Counted from the first letter of the stretch, positions 10,575 through 22,950 are shown. The stretch: 64,000 nt of DNA from Pseudoscleropodium purum (GCA_963969395.1 OZ017796.1:30680243-30744242); one strand, 5' to 3'. Made by a program: numbers and translations. Notes: generated by a model from the letters alone, not told the origin.

Positions 10575-13500
10575 AGCCGCGGGCATGGATTGCTTCCGCT
10601 GAGAGAGCTCGAGCGATCGCATGGCGTGGGAATCCTTCGCCTCATTCAGGTATCAGAATGTTTACATTCTCTTCGAGTGTATGGCTTGGTCCTCTGAGAA
10701 CTTCTGCCACGGACTGCAGGAATCGCAGTCCAGTTTGCATGCCTGACCTTGACTGGTAGAGACGCTAATTAGAAGGCTCATCTTCTAAGTAAGAATTGTT
10801 TGCCGGCTCTTCTAGTACTTTGAGCAGATTGAATGTCACATGAGTAATTAGCCACCTGCAGTGTCTGGCATGCACAGCAGTCATGACAGGTGCAGGTTGA
10901 ATGGTCGTCAAAGTAGGGCTCGCCAGGCAAGGATCGAGATGATCTCTCTTATTCTTTGTGGTTTAGGACTAGCTGAATCTTAAAACCAGAGATTGGCATC
11001 AGCTGAAGATTCACCATCTGCATTTCGAAATGTATATTTCTTGTTCTACAGAGCTTCCTTTTGTTTCCCACAGAGCTTGTTTTTGTTGGCGAGTCAGTCT
11101 GCGTCTGTTTACTAATTATTTGATTAACTATAGTTGCATGCTGGATCGAAACAATACACATGAACGACTTCAAAAATCCTAAGGTCTGGACTGAGGTGAA
11201 AACTTTCTCTGTTGGAATGATTTCGAGTTGGCCTTCGTTCCATATCTGTGTTTCATGTCTGTTTTTGATATGTTTCCAAACTTTAGGGTTTGCGATGGGC
11301 AGACCAATGTGTAGATCGTTTTCCAAGATGTTGCTGCTGAAATTTCGTTACTCTGCTTGTTCCTATGCCTTCTAGTACTGTTCTCGTGCGCTCTTGTAAA
11401 TGTGTAGTTGCTAAGGTCATTTTGTAGTCGTGAATATGAGCTGGATGTGTTTTCCTCCAAATTGCATATTGTGAGACAATGCGGATGTTTTGATTTGTAT
11501 TGGTGTTTTACTCTTTCCATAGGGCTTATGGTAATGCACGGTATACCAGTCTATCACGAAGTGGATTAAAACCCTGATTTTTGATTTTTGATTACTGGGG
11601 AGTAAGTTTTGTGCATCGTTGTACAGTACATCGCTAATTTTCATTGAATTTTGAATTTTGAAGTTATCCCTATCTCACACACCTATCTCTTATCCCAAAG
11701 TGACCATTGGTTGGACCATTGGCTGGAATTTTAGGGCTCAAAATGGAGTTGAAATATGTAAATTGTTTGTTTGATGTTTGTTTGATGGTTGGAAGAAGAT
11801 GGAAAAACTTGCATTAATATTTTAATAGTTGTATGGATTCTTCTTTAAATGTCCATGCCCCTTTGTAAGTAATGTCTATAAGTTGAAATTTCTTGACTTG
11901 GTCATTTTAATTCCTTTGCATTTGTAGTCAATGCTAAATATTGTAGAAGAAAAATTGACGAGTGGTGATTGTTGCACTTTATTCCTCACCAATCTAATTA
12001 GTAATTATAAGATTTGAAAGAAAGAATATAATGGTTGGAACTTATACTATCAAAATTGGAAAATCATGTCAATTGAAAGATTATGTAATTTGACTATATG
12101 TTGACCACCTTGAGTAGTTGCAATGAACATGGTTATTGACTTCTACACTTCAACTAAGTGCTTTGATAAAATCAACAAAAATATGCAAGGTATGTAATAT
12201 CATTCATATTTAGAATAATTTTAGAAATATTTTATAATAAATATTGATGAAAATTGCTAGAAATAGACCTTGTAAATGTATTCATTTAATTGAGAATAGT
12301 AAAACATGCATCAATGACATGCATTATCTAAAACTTGTTATGCATAATGGAATGAAAATCTTTGTATTTTCTTACATACATTTAAATTTTCCAATTAGAA
12401 ATTTGCTATGATAAGGTGATGACAAACTAAACTTGTGATGGTATAGATATTGAAGGCAAGAGCATAATTTGCTACCTTTCATTACAAGATTGACAAGTGG
12501 TAAAACCTAATCAATTGTTGCCACCTTCTCCATCAATTTATTAAGTTCAAGGTAGGCTATATAAACCAAAAAATAATATAGAAAAAAAATTCAAAAATAC
12601 AATGTCTTCTTCCTTGTCAAAGCAACCGCTCCTTAACTAGAAAGCTCCAATAAATGAAGATGATGAAAATTGTTCACCACTTTTAAGAATTAGGGCTTGA
12701 ATTTTGTGCATCATCCACAATATTGACATTGGAGCCTAAAACGGTTTAATTGTGGTTTCAATAAGCTAGTTGTAAAGCCTAAACTATACAACATTCTTAA
12801 ATACTACAATAGATTATATGGGGTCCCTTTTCCTTCTTCAATTTATTCTCTTATAACCAAGAATGTAGGATAGATGGCTACAACTAATTAAATGTGAGGA
12901 TGGATTTCTTCACTTAAATATTGTATATTTTCTAAATCAAAGAAATTTCTTTGACTAGCAAGTATTGTCAATAGCACAAAATTATTCTTCTAAAAATGCA
13001 ATTGTATGAAAGAGACCCACACCTTCTTATCCAACAATATTATACACATGAGCAACAATTAAAATAAATTAAAAGTTCATTGATTCAAGTCCAAAGTAAG
13101 AAATGTATATGTCCTTTTGACACTTTCGGATGGTTGAAGAATATATCCTTTGTAGGCTTGGGTTTAAGTTTAGAAAATCTTTGTGATAAAAGAAATAATT
13201 GTAATGTAAAGGGAGAAGAGATTGCATTGTAAAGGAACAAATACTTAACTTTTAAATGTTGGTTATTGCAACTAGACGTTTTATTTGGGAATATTACTTT
13301 GGGAAGTTTTTTTCATACCAATTTGAAACCGAGACTACGGATGCCAATTGGGTCTCCCGTGGCCCATGGGTCCATCATGGGTCTGCCTACCTTACTGCAT
13401 CACTTTGCTTACAAAAGTATTCAACCCGTCTTGTGTTGGCCACAAGACCAGCACTCCAAGAACCTGCACATATCCTTCCCCATACCCTGTCACACACATA

Positions 13501-13988
13501 CCCACGTCTCGATACCCGCATGGTATCAACCACGTATATACGTGGAGCGCTATCCTCAGCTTTCGCCGTGACCACACTCTTCTCGCTGTCCCTTGTCCTC
13601 TGTGACTCCTCCACGGATCAAATATTGACTCGTCGGTCTTTACCGTAGCCCCTACGATCAATCATCTCCCCAAGCATATACTTGAAAGCAATTCACATTC
13701 GCGCGCACCACCACCAGCATCCCAGCGATATATCGCATTCAAATTCCGACTTGGAGTAACGACTGCAACAAAATTTTCCTTAATGACCACGAATTGAATG
13801 CACAGGGTTCAGTTGCGTTGGAGCTTCAGTCTTCCCGTTACAGAACCACCCAAATCGCATACGTAGGTTCTCTTAGACATTGATTCTGGTTTCCCATGAT
13901 TCTGCGGTTGCCATGACTTTTGGACAGTAGGTTTTTGACAGAGCTTGAATTGGGATTGTAGCGGCATGGTGAGGAGGATTTGACATTG
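10575..13988. other. ARFRP1 3' flank and EGY1 upstream region
   Basis: The first kilobase after the GTPase stop is of moderate GC and probably contains its 3' UTR. From about 11650 to 13250 the sequence is AT-rich without recognisable genes or bounded repeats. GC rises again from about 13330, probably the distal promoter of EGY1. ORFs at 13256-13660 on both strands overlap each other and resemble no family. Confidence 0.4.
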
Positions 13989-14222
13989 AATTTGGAATTG
14001 CGAGACCAGTGGGGTTTGGAAGCAGCCGAAATTTGAATCAGTTTTGATTTTGAGTTGCGAGGGTAATGGGGTTAGCGGAGCAGCTGAAATTTGAATCGGT
14101 TTTGATTTTGAATTGCGAGAGTGTTGGGGTTTGCGGAGCAGCTGAAATTTGAATCAGTTGATTTTGAATTGCGAGAGTTCTTGGGTTTGCGGAGCAGTTG
14201 AAATTTTGATTTTTTGATTTTG
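13989..14222. repeat. Minisatellite, about 60-bp unit, four copies, just before EGY1
   Basis: The unit is built on GAATTGCGAGAG, a TGGGGTTTGCGGAGCAG stretch and CTGAAATTTGAATCAG. It repeats about four times with point changes and small indels. It ends about 60 bases before the EGY1 ATG, so it lies in the core promoter or 5' UTR. Confidence 0.8.
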
Positions 14223-14279
14223 GGCGGAGGTTGGGGGAAGTGAGAAGACTGGATTGGATTGGATTGGGGGCGAATTCCA

Positions 14280-17200
14280 ATGACAAGTATCGGGACTGCA
14301 CCCCCTCTTGCGAGAGGGAGTCTCGTGCGAGGGAAGACGAAGACGCCCACGCCCTACGCTTGCTTCCACCCTCTCCTGTCTCTCCCGGTTACTGCGAGAT
14401 GCCCTTCTAGTTTCGTAGAGACTGAATTCCACGGACGCAGTTTGCAACGGCGATGTAATGCCTCGAGTGCCGCGAGTACGAGCACGTCATCTGGTTTCGG
14501 ATGTCACCATTTTAGCTCGGAAAATGACGTCCTGTGCAAACTCCGATTCGGCTTGCGGAGCGGCAGGAGTGGCGGAAGAAGGCAGAGATTTAGGGTTCCA
14601 AGAGCAGAAGAGGATGGCGGAGGGGAGAAAGGGGGCGGCAACTCCACCTCCACAGTCACTGAAGAACCGGAGAAAGACCCAAACTCTGAAGACGATTCCT
14701 CTCCTTCCACACCGACTCCCGTACGTCTTCCCTTCGTATCCCCTTCTCTTACAGTCAAAATCAATCTCTTATGACTTTTGATCTCTTTCAAGTTGTTTCG
14801 TGCTCTTTCATGAGTCTGTATCCAGTTAACGAGCTGCTGACCTTATTGGAATTCTTCTTGTCATGCACATCGTGTTCGCCACACAACATTACGGTCGGGT
14901 CATTGATCACATTCAATAGCCGGATGCAAATTCCATCAATCCTTAAATGTCATGCATTTTTTTTCATTGTTGAGGGTCATTTTCACCTCTTTTGCTTCTT
15001 ATTTAAGAAAATTTCTTTTTGGAATTTATAGAGTATTCCAAAATGACGTCCAAAATTTAGAGTCCAAGGATACTTTTAATTGTGGGTTCAAGGATACTTT
15101 TAACTTCTGAAAGCTGCGTTTTCAAACGCTCGTACTTCACTTGATTTTACATATTTTTGCGATCGAACAACTTCATTACATGAATATCAAAATGTGGTTT
15201 CGGGTTCCAGTTTTCTGAAGTGACTGAGATTGTCATTTTGTAGCACTTAATTTGAGTTGGGAAGTCCCCACTGCGCATTTAGGGATGAGTTTCTGAGGGA
15301 TGTGGCTCACAGGTAGACGATGGGCACCAAAGTGTACCAGTGAACGTGCAACTGGACGCCTTTCGGTTAATGGAGTTGATCGGCCCTGAGAAAGTGGATG
15401 CGGAAGACGTGAAGGCGTTGAAGGAGAAGCTGTTTGGTTACACGACCTATTGGGTGACAGGGCAAGAGCCGTTCGGAGATTTGGGAGAAGGCGTGCTTTT
15501 GCTTGGGAATTTGAGAGGGAAGCGGGAGGATGTTTTTGCGAAGCTGCAAAAGGGGCTTCGCGAGTTATACAATACCAAGTATGATCTGTTCATGGTGGAG
15601 GAGCCAAATGCCGAGGACGAGGATCCCCGAGGTGGACCCAGGGTCAGCTTTGTGTTGCTTAGGAAAGAGGTCTCCGATCCTGGCCCTACCACACTGTGGC
15701 AGTATGTAATCGCTGCTATACTGTTCACTCTCACTGCCGGTTCCTGCCTCGAGCTCGGCATTGCATCCCAGGCAAGTTCTCAGGCATGAATTGCAACTCT
15801 GTTGGAGTACCATTTTTATATATAGAATCTGTAGTGACAATGCCTTGGTGGGTACAAGTGCGCTTCTAAATGCACTCTGACATGCTCTTAATCTGACATG
15901 TGGAAGTTGTCCAATCAGATGTGTTTACACATGACAAATTCGCAGGGTATACAGGAAATGTGCAGCAGAAATTTATAGAGTTTGTCATTAGAGCGCGTTG
16001 AGTTTAAACGTAAGATGCATTTATCAGCTTAGAAATCTTGGATGTATTAGATCTGCACCAGTTGAAAATAGTACCTCACGGTGTGGGCATTGTTATTATA
16101 TTACGTCCACATCGTATGATTGAAGGGATTACTACCAAACAGAAACAGAGTTCTTGGCTAATTTATTTATGTACTAGTCTTTCTTTCTAGTTGCAATCGT
16201 AGGTCTTGTACGACTGGGTGCATCTGCATTGCTAATTATAATAGTCAGCTCTGGGCACGAGATTTTGGAGGTATGCTAACAAGACCTAATTCTAATACAG
16301 AGTGTACACCCTTCTTTCCCTCAAAGGGAACCGTTTGGAAACCTAGACTACAGGTTTTCCTCTAGTTGGAAATGGAAAACCTGACCAGGAAGCACTATGG
16401 AATAGTGACAGCTCGCTTTCACTGTCATTGGAAGTCGGGGGCTCCTTTTAATAATCACTGGAAATACTTGTGCTTTCCTTGTGCTTCTTGAGGATACCGT
16501 TTTTCTCAATATCACCTTGGCCTAGGCTCATGTAATTGTGGGCTGTGTGCAGTTATCAAGGCTACCACCGAACGTCGTGCAGTATTTCACGAATCCAGAG
16601 TCTATAGAGCCTCCTGATTTTCAAGTGTTGGTGCCATTCATAGACTCTGCACTTCCTCTAGCGTATGGAGTTTTTGGGGTTCAACTCTTCCATGTATGGA
16701 CTTCAATATTTTCATTCCTTTACATTTCAAGTTCATCTTGTTTTTGAATATTCTTTGCACATTTCATTCCAAGGATAGTCAATTCAAATGTCTCTAATGG
16801 AGAGATGTGAAGTAATGTAGAGCTTCAATCTCACTTGCAATTGTTGTGAGTGAAATATGTTCTATCTCGACCTCATCGACGATCTTTTACTAGTTTTTAG
16901 GTGAACTGCTGATAGTGATCTGCTGAACCGTGGTTTAGTCTGCACTACTCATGAATGGATAGCGTTATGAACTAGAGAGGTTCATTACATCAAGTCTCTC
17001 CTAGTTATCCTTTCGCTGAATGGGCGCCACGATTCCTTGGGGAGACACTGCACTCTTTTCTCTGAAGTGTATCTGAGTAGTCCCTTGGGATGATTTTACT
17101 GGAGACGTGATTTAGCAGTACAACCCTATTATTCCAATAAGTAGTTTTAGTTTTTATAAATTCAAGGTTTTCAGTAAAATTAGACTGTTTCAGAAACTTT

Positions 17201-20200
17201 CAGACAACGTCGTAAAGAAAATTTTCTCCATGATCAGGGGGAGGTCTCCCAATGGTCATACTGGTAGTTATTTTTCAGAAGCCTTTTTATGATACACCGG
17301 GAGTCCTCGCTCTAATTTTGCTGAAAACCTTGTTACATATCAAAACAAAAACATATCTGTACCCAAAACAATGACAGCGCTTTCTCCTTGCGACATTGAA
17401 TCTGACATGTCTGCCGTGTTCCAAATTTACCAGGAGGTGGGACACTGGCTAATGGCAGCACCGAGGGGCGTGAAAATGGGTATCCCTTTTCTTATTCCCA
17501 ATATCACCTTGGGCAGTTTTGGTGCAGTGACCCAGGTAATTTTTCTAGGTTCTGGAACGCCTCTGCGTTGTGTGTTTTCGGAGCTTTCATAGAGAGGACA
17601 CTGTCACTCTCACTACATAATGATTATTTGATATCAATTGCAATACTACACAGAAATGATTATTTAGAATGTTCTAAACTATTTAGTTTATCACAAGGAC
17701 ATACTATCCAACATTGGTTGTAGTTGTGGTATTGTAGCATATTTGTTGTGCAATAGTGACATAGTTAGATTGGACATCCTAATTCTGATCCTAATTCTCA
17801 TGCTGGCTAATTATCCACCCATACTAAATAACCATTTTGGTGTATGGTGTAGTGTCCTGCTAAGCTTAACAAATAACCTTAGATAACATTTGTAACTACA
17901 CAGTTCTTCAGTTATCTACCTAGGTGGTATGTAAATAACATCTAAATCTCATACTCTCTAACTTTTCTTGGACTGATGGAATTGGCCAATCCATTTTGCA
18001 GTTCAAATCTATATTGCCCGACAGGTTGGCCAAATTTGATGTCTCGTTAGCAGGCCCTTTGGCAGGAGGGATTCTGTCCCTTTCAATGCTTGCTGTAGGG
18101 CTTTGGCTATCCGTGAGCCCAGAGGCCACTGAGGAGCTTGTGCAAGTGCCTAGTCTATTGTTTCAAGGCTCCCTTCTTTTGGGGACTGTTAGCCGAGCAG
18201 TCATTGGTTACGAGTAAGTTGATTGTTACAACATCCAGATACTTTGTTAGCGCTCTCAAGGCATTGTTACTTTGTTGACATATTGTTAGGTTTATCAGCT
18301 TCTTCTGTTGTATTTTGATGTGTAAAAGGGGGAAAAAAACCAGCCGCTGTTCATGTAGATTTTCATCAATTTCAGTGAGTATTGCTAGAGCAGGGCCGAG
18401 CAATCGAAGTTTTTTAAACGTCCATATTTTGACACGTCTTAGCAAATTTATTACTCCCGCCGTCCCGAAATGATTGTCCACTTTAAATGTCATGTTCTTT
18501 TAAGGTTGTTTTGAGGAGGCCTAAAAAATACTTCCTTGTGGCTAATTTTATTTAGGTTGCAATGAACACATGCAATGTTCTTCATTGATTCTAGTGATAT
18601 AAAATTTGGAACCTTTCTTAATTATGTTTTTCACAATATGATCAATGAAATTGGCTCAAAAAATTTCCATCAAAATTGTGGACAATCATTTCGGGAGGAA
18701 GGGAGTACTTCTATAACTTCTGCAATTGTTTGTACTTATATATTTCAACAACTTGATTGATTGGTTGCAGTGCCATGCATGCTGCAACAGTTCCCATTCA
18801 TCCTCTTGTAATTGCGGGCTGGTATGTGCAGTTATTCTTGGAAATTCTCATAGGACTCTATTAGGTTGTGATTTTGTTTTTTTAATTAAATTTTTTTTTC
18901 GCATGTCATGCTTTTGTTGTCACTCAAATTCCCTTCAGTTTCCATTTTGAGTAATGTTTGTGTCTTTATAGCAAACGAGCAGTGTTAATTGATAATGGCT
19001 ATGGTCTTGCAGGTGTGGATTAACTACCACTGCCTTCAATTTGATGCCAGTAGGTTGCCTTGATGGTGGCCGTGCTATGCAGGTCAGAGTCTGCTCCTTG
19101 TAGGAGAGGATAATTTCATCGGTCTCTAGGCTGGAATCAGGGGTTTATGTAAGCAGATTTTGAAGTTTGTTGTAGGTGTCTAGTTATTTTGGTCCAAATG
19201 GACTCAACCGCAGGTGGTCAAGAAATCATTGCTATGCTTGGTCCATTCTGTTGATATTTTTGTTTATCAACAGGCAGGTGCTTAATAGTCCATTTGTGAT
19301 CACTGAACCAGACAGTTTCGTGGATTGGAATGGGTTTTTGCTTAGCTGCAGAAGTATTCTTCTATTCTTGTTTTTTGCTTTCTAACAAGAACTCATCTGA
19401 GCTATGCAGGCAGCTTTTGGAAAAACAGCTTTGAATATTTCCGGTCTCCTCACATATCTTGCACTTGGGCTTGGAGTGGTATGTCGCTTGTTTCCCTGTA
19501 ACTTCGGAATGGTTGTTGCTCAAACTGCATTCAAAATATTCCCTAGTAGATGATTCACAAAGTTAGAAATGGTTGCATTGATGTCAATCTAATAGATCAG
19601 ATCAGCATTAAGAGAATGTTAAATAAGTGTCAAGTTAATGGTGATTTAATGTCAACATAATAGTTTCTAGGATAATATTAAGAAGACACTAACATCACTC
19701 TAACATCCACTCAACAGTTACTCACGCGTGAGGACCTTGTGAATATATTACTTATTAAATCATCATCAGAAACCTCGTCAATTTTAACGGAGATCTTTTG
19801 TGATGTGATGACAATGCAAGGCGATATGTGGGATGTGTCTCGAGTGTATCCATCTCCCGATCAGTATGCGCCTAAAGCTAATGAGTTGTATCCCTGCCTG
19901 CAGCTTGGAGGTCCTTTATCATTGCCATGGGGTTTATATATACTGATTGTTCAGGTACAGCCCATTTTGCTCCGTTCTTTTTATTTCTATTTAATTACAT
20001 GATAGGTCTGAAAACAAAGTAGTACTCTGTTCCTGTTTGGATTCCAGTTTTTCCTGTCACTTAATGATCACAGTGGCACAGCATTGTTATGTCTCGTTGA
20101 ACGTGCAGTGGTGGACATTGTTTGCAGAGAGCACCAGAGAAGCCCTGCTTGAACGATGTCAGCGAAGTTGGGACCGTTAGGAAAATTGGTCTCTCGGTAG

Positions 20201-20289
20201 CGATACTACTTGCTTTGGCCATGTTGTTACCATTTTGGGATGGGCTTGCAGAGGAGCTGGGCATTGGACCCACTGCGCCACTTCTATGA
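14280..20289 (+). CDS. EGY1: EGY1-type chloroplast site-2 zinc metalloprotease
   Basis: This is a membrane protease of the plastid, of the site-2 protease (M50) group, needed for chloroplast development in Arabidopsis. The exons I derive are 14280-14720, 15313-15771, 16553-16693, 17434-17535, 18002-18213, 18771-18821, 19013-19082, 19410-19478, 19904-19954 and 20128-20289. They give 585 aa in one unbroken frame. The first 100 or so residues are rich in Ser, Arg and Thr, like a transit peptide. GNLR of the EGY family is at 212-215. The zinc motif HEVGH (347-351) is assembled across the exon 3/4 junction. The second motif NLMPVGCLDGGR (478-489) supplies the aspartate ligand. The LPPNVVQYF-type segment and the C-terminal RAPEKPCLNDVSEVGT stretch favour EGY1 over EGY2. 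Intron 2 starts with GC, and intron 5 carries a MITE. All catalytic residues are present. Confidence 0.95.
15772..16552 (+). other. GC-AG intron of EGY1 (intron 2)
   Basis: The exon ends in CAG and the intron begins GCAAGT, the typical strong context for a GC donor. It ends with GTGTGCAG. The protein joins as GIASQ-LSRLPP, which agrees with EGY1 proteins. No GT donor nearby keeps both the frame and the conserved sequence. Confidence 0.85.
18454..18705. mobile_element. Stowaway-type MITE in EGY1 intron 5
   Basis: The 252-bp element is flanked by TA on both sides (18452-18453 and 18706-18707). The left end reads CTCCCGCCGTCCCGAAATG and the right end in reverse complement reads CTCCCTTCCTCCCGAAATG. 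Both continue as ATTGTCCAC. This is the classic Stowaway (Tc1/mariner) terminus with its TA target duplication. No ORF is present. It lies wholly inside the intron, away from both splice sites. Confidence 0.93.
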
Positions 20290-21392
20290 ACATACATTAG
20301 GGTTTTTTAGCATACTTGCAGAGTGTGTACCATTTTGATGAAATTCCTGTCGATCAATTTGACGTGAGAGAGCTAGGCTACGTACCATGATGTACCCAGA
20401 TTTGATTGTAATATTTTTGTAGAGGAAACCGTTTCACATCATAAACCATTATTCCCCACTGTCATAGATATCATGCTGATCTTTGCGGGCACCTTGGCGT
20501 GAAGTGCTAGCGCAGTGGATACTATTGGCGTGACATTAAACTGTGACCAATAATTTAGGTGTGAATTTTGGGAGATCAGTATAGAGCTGTGGAGAATTTT
20601 TTTTTGTATTAGAGCCAAATTTGTTGTGATGAAATTTGTACAAGTATAAATTTCTTAGACATTTAGCCAAATTTTGCTTACCCCACTTGCTAGAAAGTCC
20701 CATCACTTGCCAAGTGTATCATTGGCTGAACAATTGTTGCTAACAGGGTCAGTAATGGAGATGGGATAGGCAAAGTGGTTCAAGAGTATGATGTGATATT
20801 ATTTCTCTGATTGTTGCTTGTAGTGTTGTCTATGGAGGGAACTATTCTGTCCATTCGGATTCTAATAATGTGACTCTCTTTATTCCCTACACAAAATTGC
20901 AAGGGTAATCCAAAAGCATCTTCTCCTGTGGAAGCCCAAAGTGCAGATGAATACTGATTTCCACTTGATCGTAGGTGATTGTCAGAGTGCTTATCAAAAG
21001 CTGTGTCCCATCTCCAGGCATGTCATTCTAACGAAGCGTAGGCTCCTTAATACATGTTTCAGAGCTTTGGAGCAAGTTCATTAATTGTACTTGAATTTAC
21101 CTGGATTCATGCCATGAATGGTTCCAGAAGCGAAGGTTGATTATTATTGTGGTGAACGACTGTTAAAACATCAAATTTGAGTAGTGGCCAGTTGAGTTCA
21201 CTGTTGGCCATGTCGCATCACTTCCTGTGGATTTTGGTGTTCGACATTATGTTGTGGACCTTGTTCATATAGTAGTGGCTTTTTCTTTCATGATTTCTGT
21301 GGAACAGATTTATGCTCTTTACAGGCTTCTACAAACCACCTAATTTTACCAGAGAGTTCGTCAACGCATATTGTGTTAGTGATTGTGGAATT
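20290..21392. other. EGY1 3' flank
   Basis: The interval probably contains the EGY1 3' UTR and then the upstream region of the U2 gene. No ORF or other RNA gene was recognised. Confidence 0.4.
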
Positions 21393-21403
21393 ATCCCATA
21401 TCG
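21393..21403 (+). promoter_or_regulatory. Plant snRNA upstream sequence element (USE)
   Basis: ATCCCATATCG matches the plant USE consensus RTCCCACATCG at 10 of 11 positions. It lies 60 bases before the U2 start, about where plant snRNA genes carry it. Confidence 0.85.
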
Positions 21404-21431
21404 TTTGTGGAGCGTACCGCCCAACTTGGGA

Positions 21432-21437
21432 TATATA
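21432..21437 (+). promoter_or_regulatory. TATA box of the U2 snRNA gene
   Basis: TATATA begins 31 bases before the predicted first base of U2. There are 28 bases between the USE and this box. Confidence 0.8.
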
Positions 21438-21462
21438 CAGTCTGGGTACCTATAGGAGAAGC

Positions 21463-21655
21463 ATACCTTTCTCGGCCTTTTGGCTAAGATCAAGTGTAGT
21501 ATCTGTTCTTATCAGTTTAATATCTGATACGGGGCTCATCGAGTCCCATGATATTAATCTAATTTTTCTGCGGGTGCGGGTTCATCCGGTAGCTTGCTGC
21601 CCGGACTCGCGCGCGTCGCCTTGGTCTTGCACTACTTCCTTGGCTGGCGCAGCCC
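21463..21655 (+). ncRNA. U2: U2 spliceosomal snRNA
   Basis: The 5' part, starting ATACCTTTCTCGGCC, is the highly conserved U2 sequence. It includes the branch-site recognition sequence GTAGTATC at 21496-21503, followed by the stem-loop IIa region. An AATTTTTCTG stretch near 21560 fits the Sm-site position. Downstream, GCGGGTGCGGG and CCCGGACTCGC pair as stem III with one mismatch. The 3' end, with TTGCACTACTTCCTTGG and TGGCGC, resembles plant U2 stem IV. The length of 193 nt is near the plant norm of about 196. It base-pairs with the intron branch site in the spliceosome. Together with the USE and TATA box it looks like a working gene transcribed by RNA polymerase II; the exact 3' end is estimated. 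Confidence 0.95.
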
Positions 21656-22215
21656 TAATCCTCTCCCGAGGAACCCAAACAAAGCCCTAAACTGCACGAT
21701 TCGTGACATGGATAGATTTCTGGGTCTCATAATCTGAGATTCGAAAGCAATTTTTGCCGCAAATGAGTATATTATAGTGAATTTTTTACTACTGAGTGAT
21801 CAAAGAAACACAATATGAACCCTTTTTGCGTCTGTGTCTTTGCAAATGTGGATGTAGAATTTGAAGGAACAAACTCGTTATTCATGGAAGCATCTCAGGA
21901 TCTAAAAACATTCTCCGGAATAATTTTCGTTGTTGCCAACATATGCAGCCATGGAAGATTGAAAAATATTCACCGCATAATGATTGGAACTTCCTACGTT
22001 TCGAGCAAAATTCCTACCAGTGTATACACCAACGATGAATATAAATGAAACAACTCCCAAAACTCCATTTAAGAGGCTTACGAACTCCCATATCCCTCCC
22101 GAGCACCACGTAGACTGCAAACTTTTCCTGAAAGAGATCGAAGTGTATTTCAAAAAGGTTTCTTCAAGAAAGATTGGGAGTTTTCTCTTCAAGAGTGTTG
22201 ATAGGTCATCGTTTA
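21656..22215. other. Between U2 and the GAD pseudogene
   Basis: No gene is supported. AAACAAAGCCCTAAA near 21679 is only a loose match to the plant snRNA 3' box. Short ORFs at 21815-22298 show no family features. Confidence 0.4.
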
Positions 22216-22950
22216 TCAATTGCCAGCCCGAGGGCTGCCAAGGGGGCTGGATCGAGGTCCGAACGAGTCTATCTTCTTGGGATGCAAGGTGGGGTTGAAC
22301 GCGTTCATTTTCTTCACTGCAGCAGCCGATTTCCGGCGCGGCAAGTACAGCTCACCTCCAGATTCTCCTGTTGCACCGCGCGCCTTCGTCACGGATTGAA
22401 TGAGCTTGCGCGACCTGGCGTCCATGTACGCCAGCACGCGCTTGATGTCCGTCGCCAGTCGATCAGCGAGGGATCTGCTGAAATCCTCGCGCACCACCAC
22501 TCGCAGGAGCGTGACGTGCTGCGCATCGGGCGCCATAGTGTAAGCTGGCACCGTCCATCCATACCTTCGCAGTCCGTCGCTGATTTCGTACTCGTCATGG
22601 TCGTGGTTGTCCAACAGAGAGAACGCCACCACATGGACGCCGATTTCCTTCGACAAAATTTTGAAGCGGCCGAGGCTCTCGATGGCTTCTGTGAGGATCT
22701 TGGCGTTCATGGCTCAGTTGGCCATGATGTTCCTGTACCGGTCGAACCCTACACGGATGAGCTGGTAGTACTGCGCGATCACTTGGCTCGCGCCTTTGGA
22801 GAAGTTGAGAGTGAAAGTTGGCTGGTCGGCGCCGAGGTAGTGCACGTGGAAGATGAGCTCCTCAGGGAGATCCTCGTTGCGCCACACCACCCAGCTGATG
22901 CCGGCGTCCACCAGGCCGCACTTGTGGCCGAAAACGTTGATGCTCTTCAC
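22216..22950 (-). pseudogene. GAD: Glutamate decarboxylase pseudogene, C-terminal half
   Basis: GAD converts glutamate to GABA using pyridoxal phosphate, in the cytosol. Minus-strand translation gives [12 protein letters not shown], then a [23 protein letters not shown] stretch, [15 protein letters not shown], and on to GWTVPAYTMAPDAQHVT and VVREDFSRSLADRL, in GAD order. The PLP-binding lysine codon is at 22921-22923, but the residues around it are altered (NVFGHKCG, where SGHKYG is usual). A TGA at 22714-22716 interrupts the frame where a Cys codon is common; the frame is otherwise open to the stop at 22216. The N-terminal half is not found upstream: the homology stops abruptly at VKSIN next to an AG, which may be an old exon edge. 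The C-terminal calmodulin-binding region is not clearly recognisable. GC stays high, so the loss is probably recent. Confidence 0.9.

Noticed and set aside
9602..10622. Several minus-strand and second-frame ORFs of 76-155 codons around the ARFRP1 gene
   Set aside because: They overlap the GTPase coding region or its GC-rich leader in other frames and lack any family features.
13256..13661. Overlapping ORFs of 75-130 codons on both strands
   Set aside because: Open frames in several registers at once point to composition. No motif was recognised.
14458..14791. Alternative frames over EGY1 exon 1
   Set aside because: The exon 1 frame joins correctly to exon 2 and the EGY1 protein; the others do not.
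19560..19740. Repetitive-looking text in EGY1 intron 8
   Set aside because: Words such as GTCAA and AATAG recur, but no inverted ends or target duplication could be defined.
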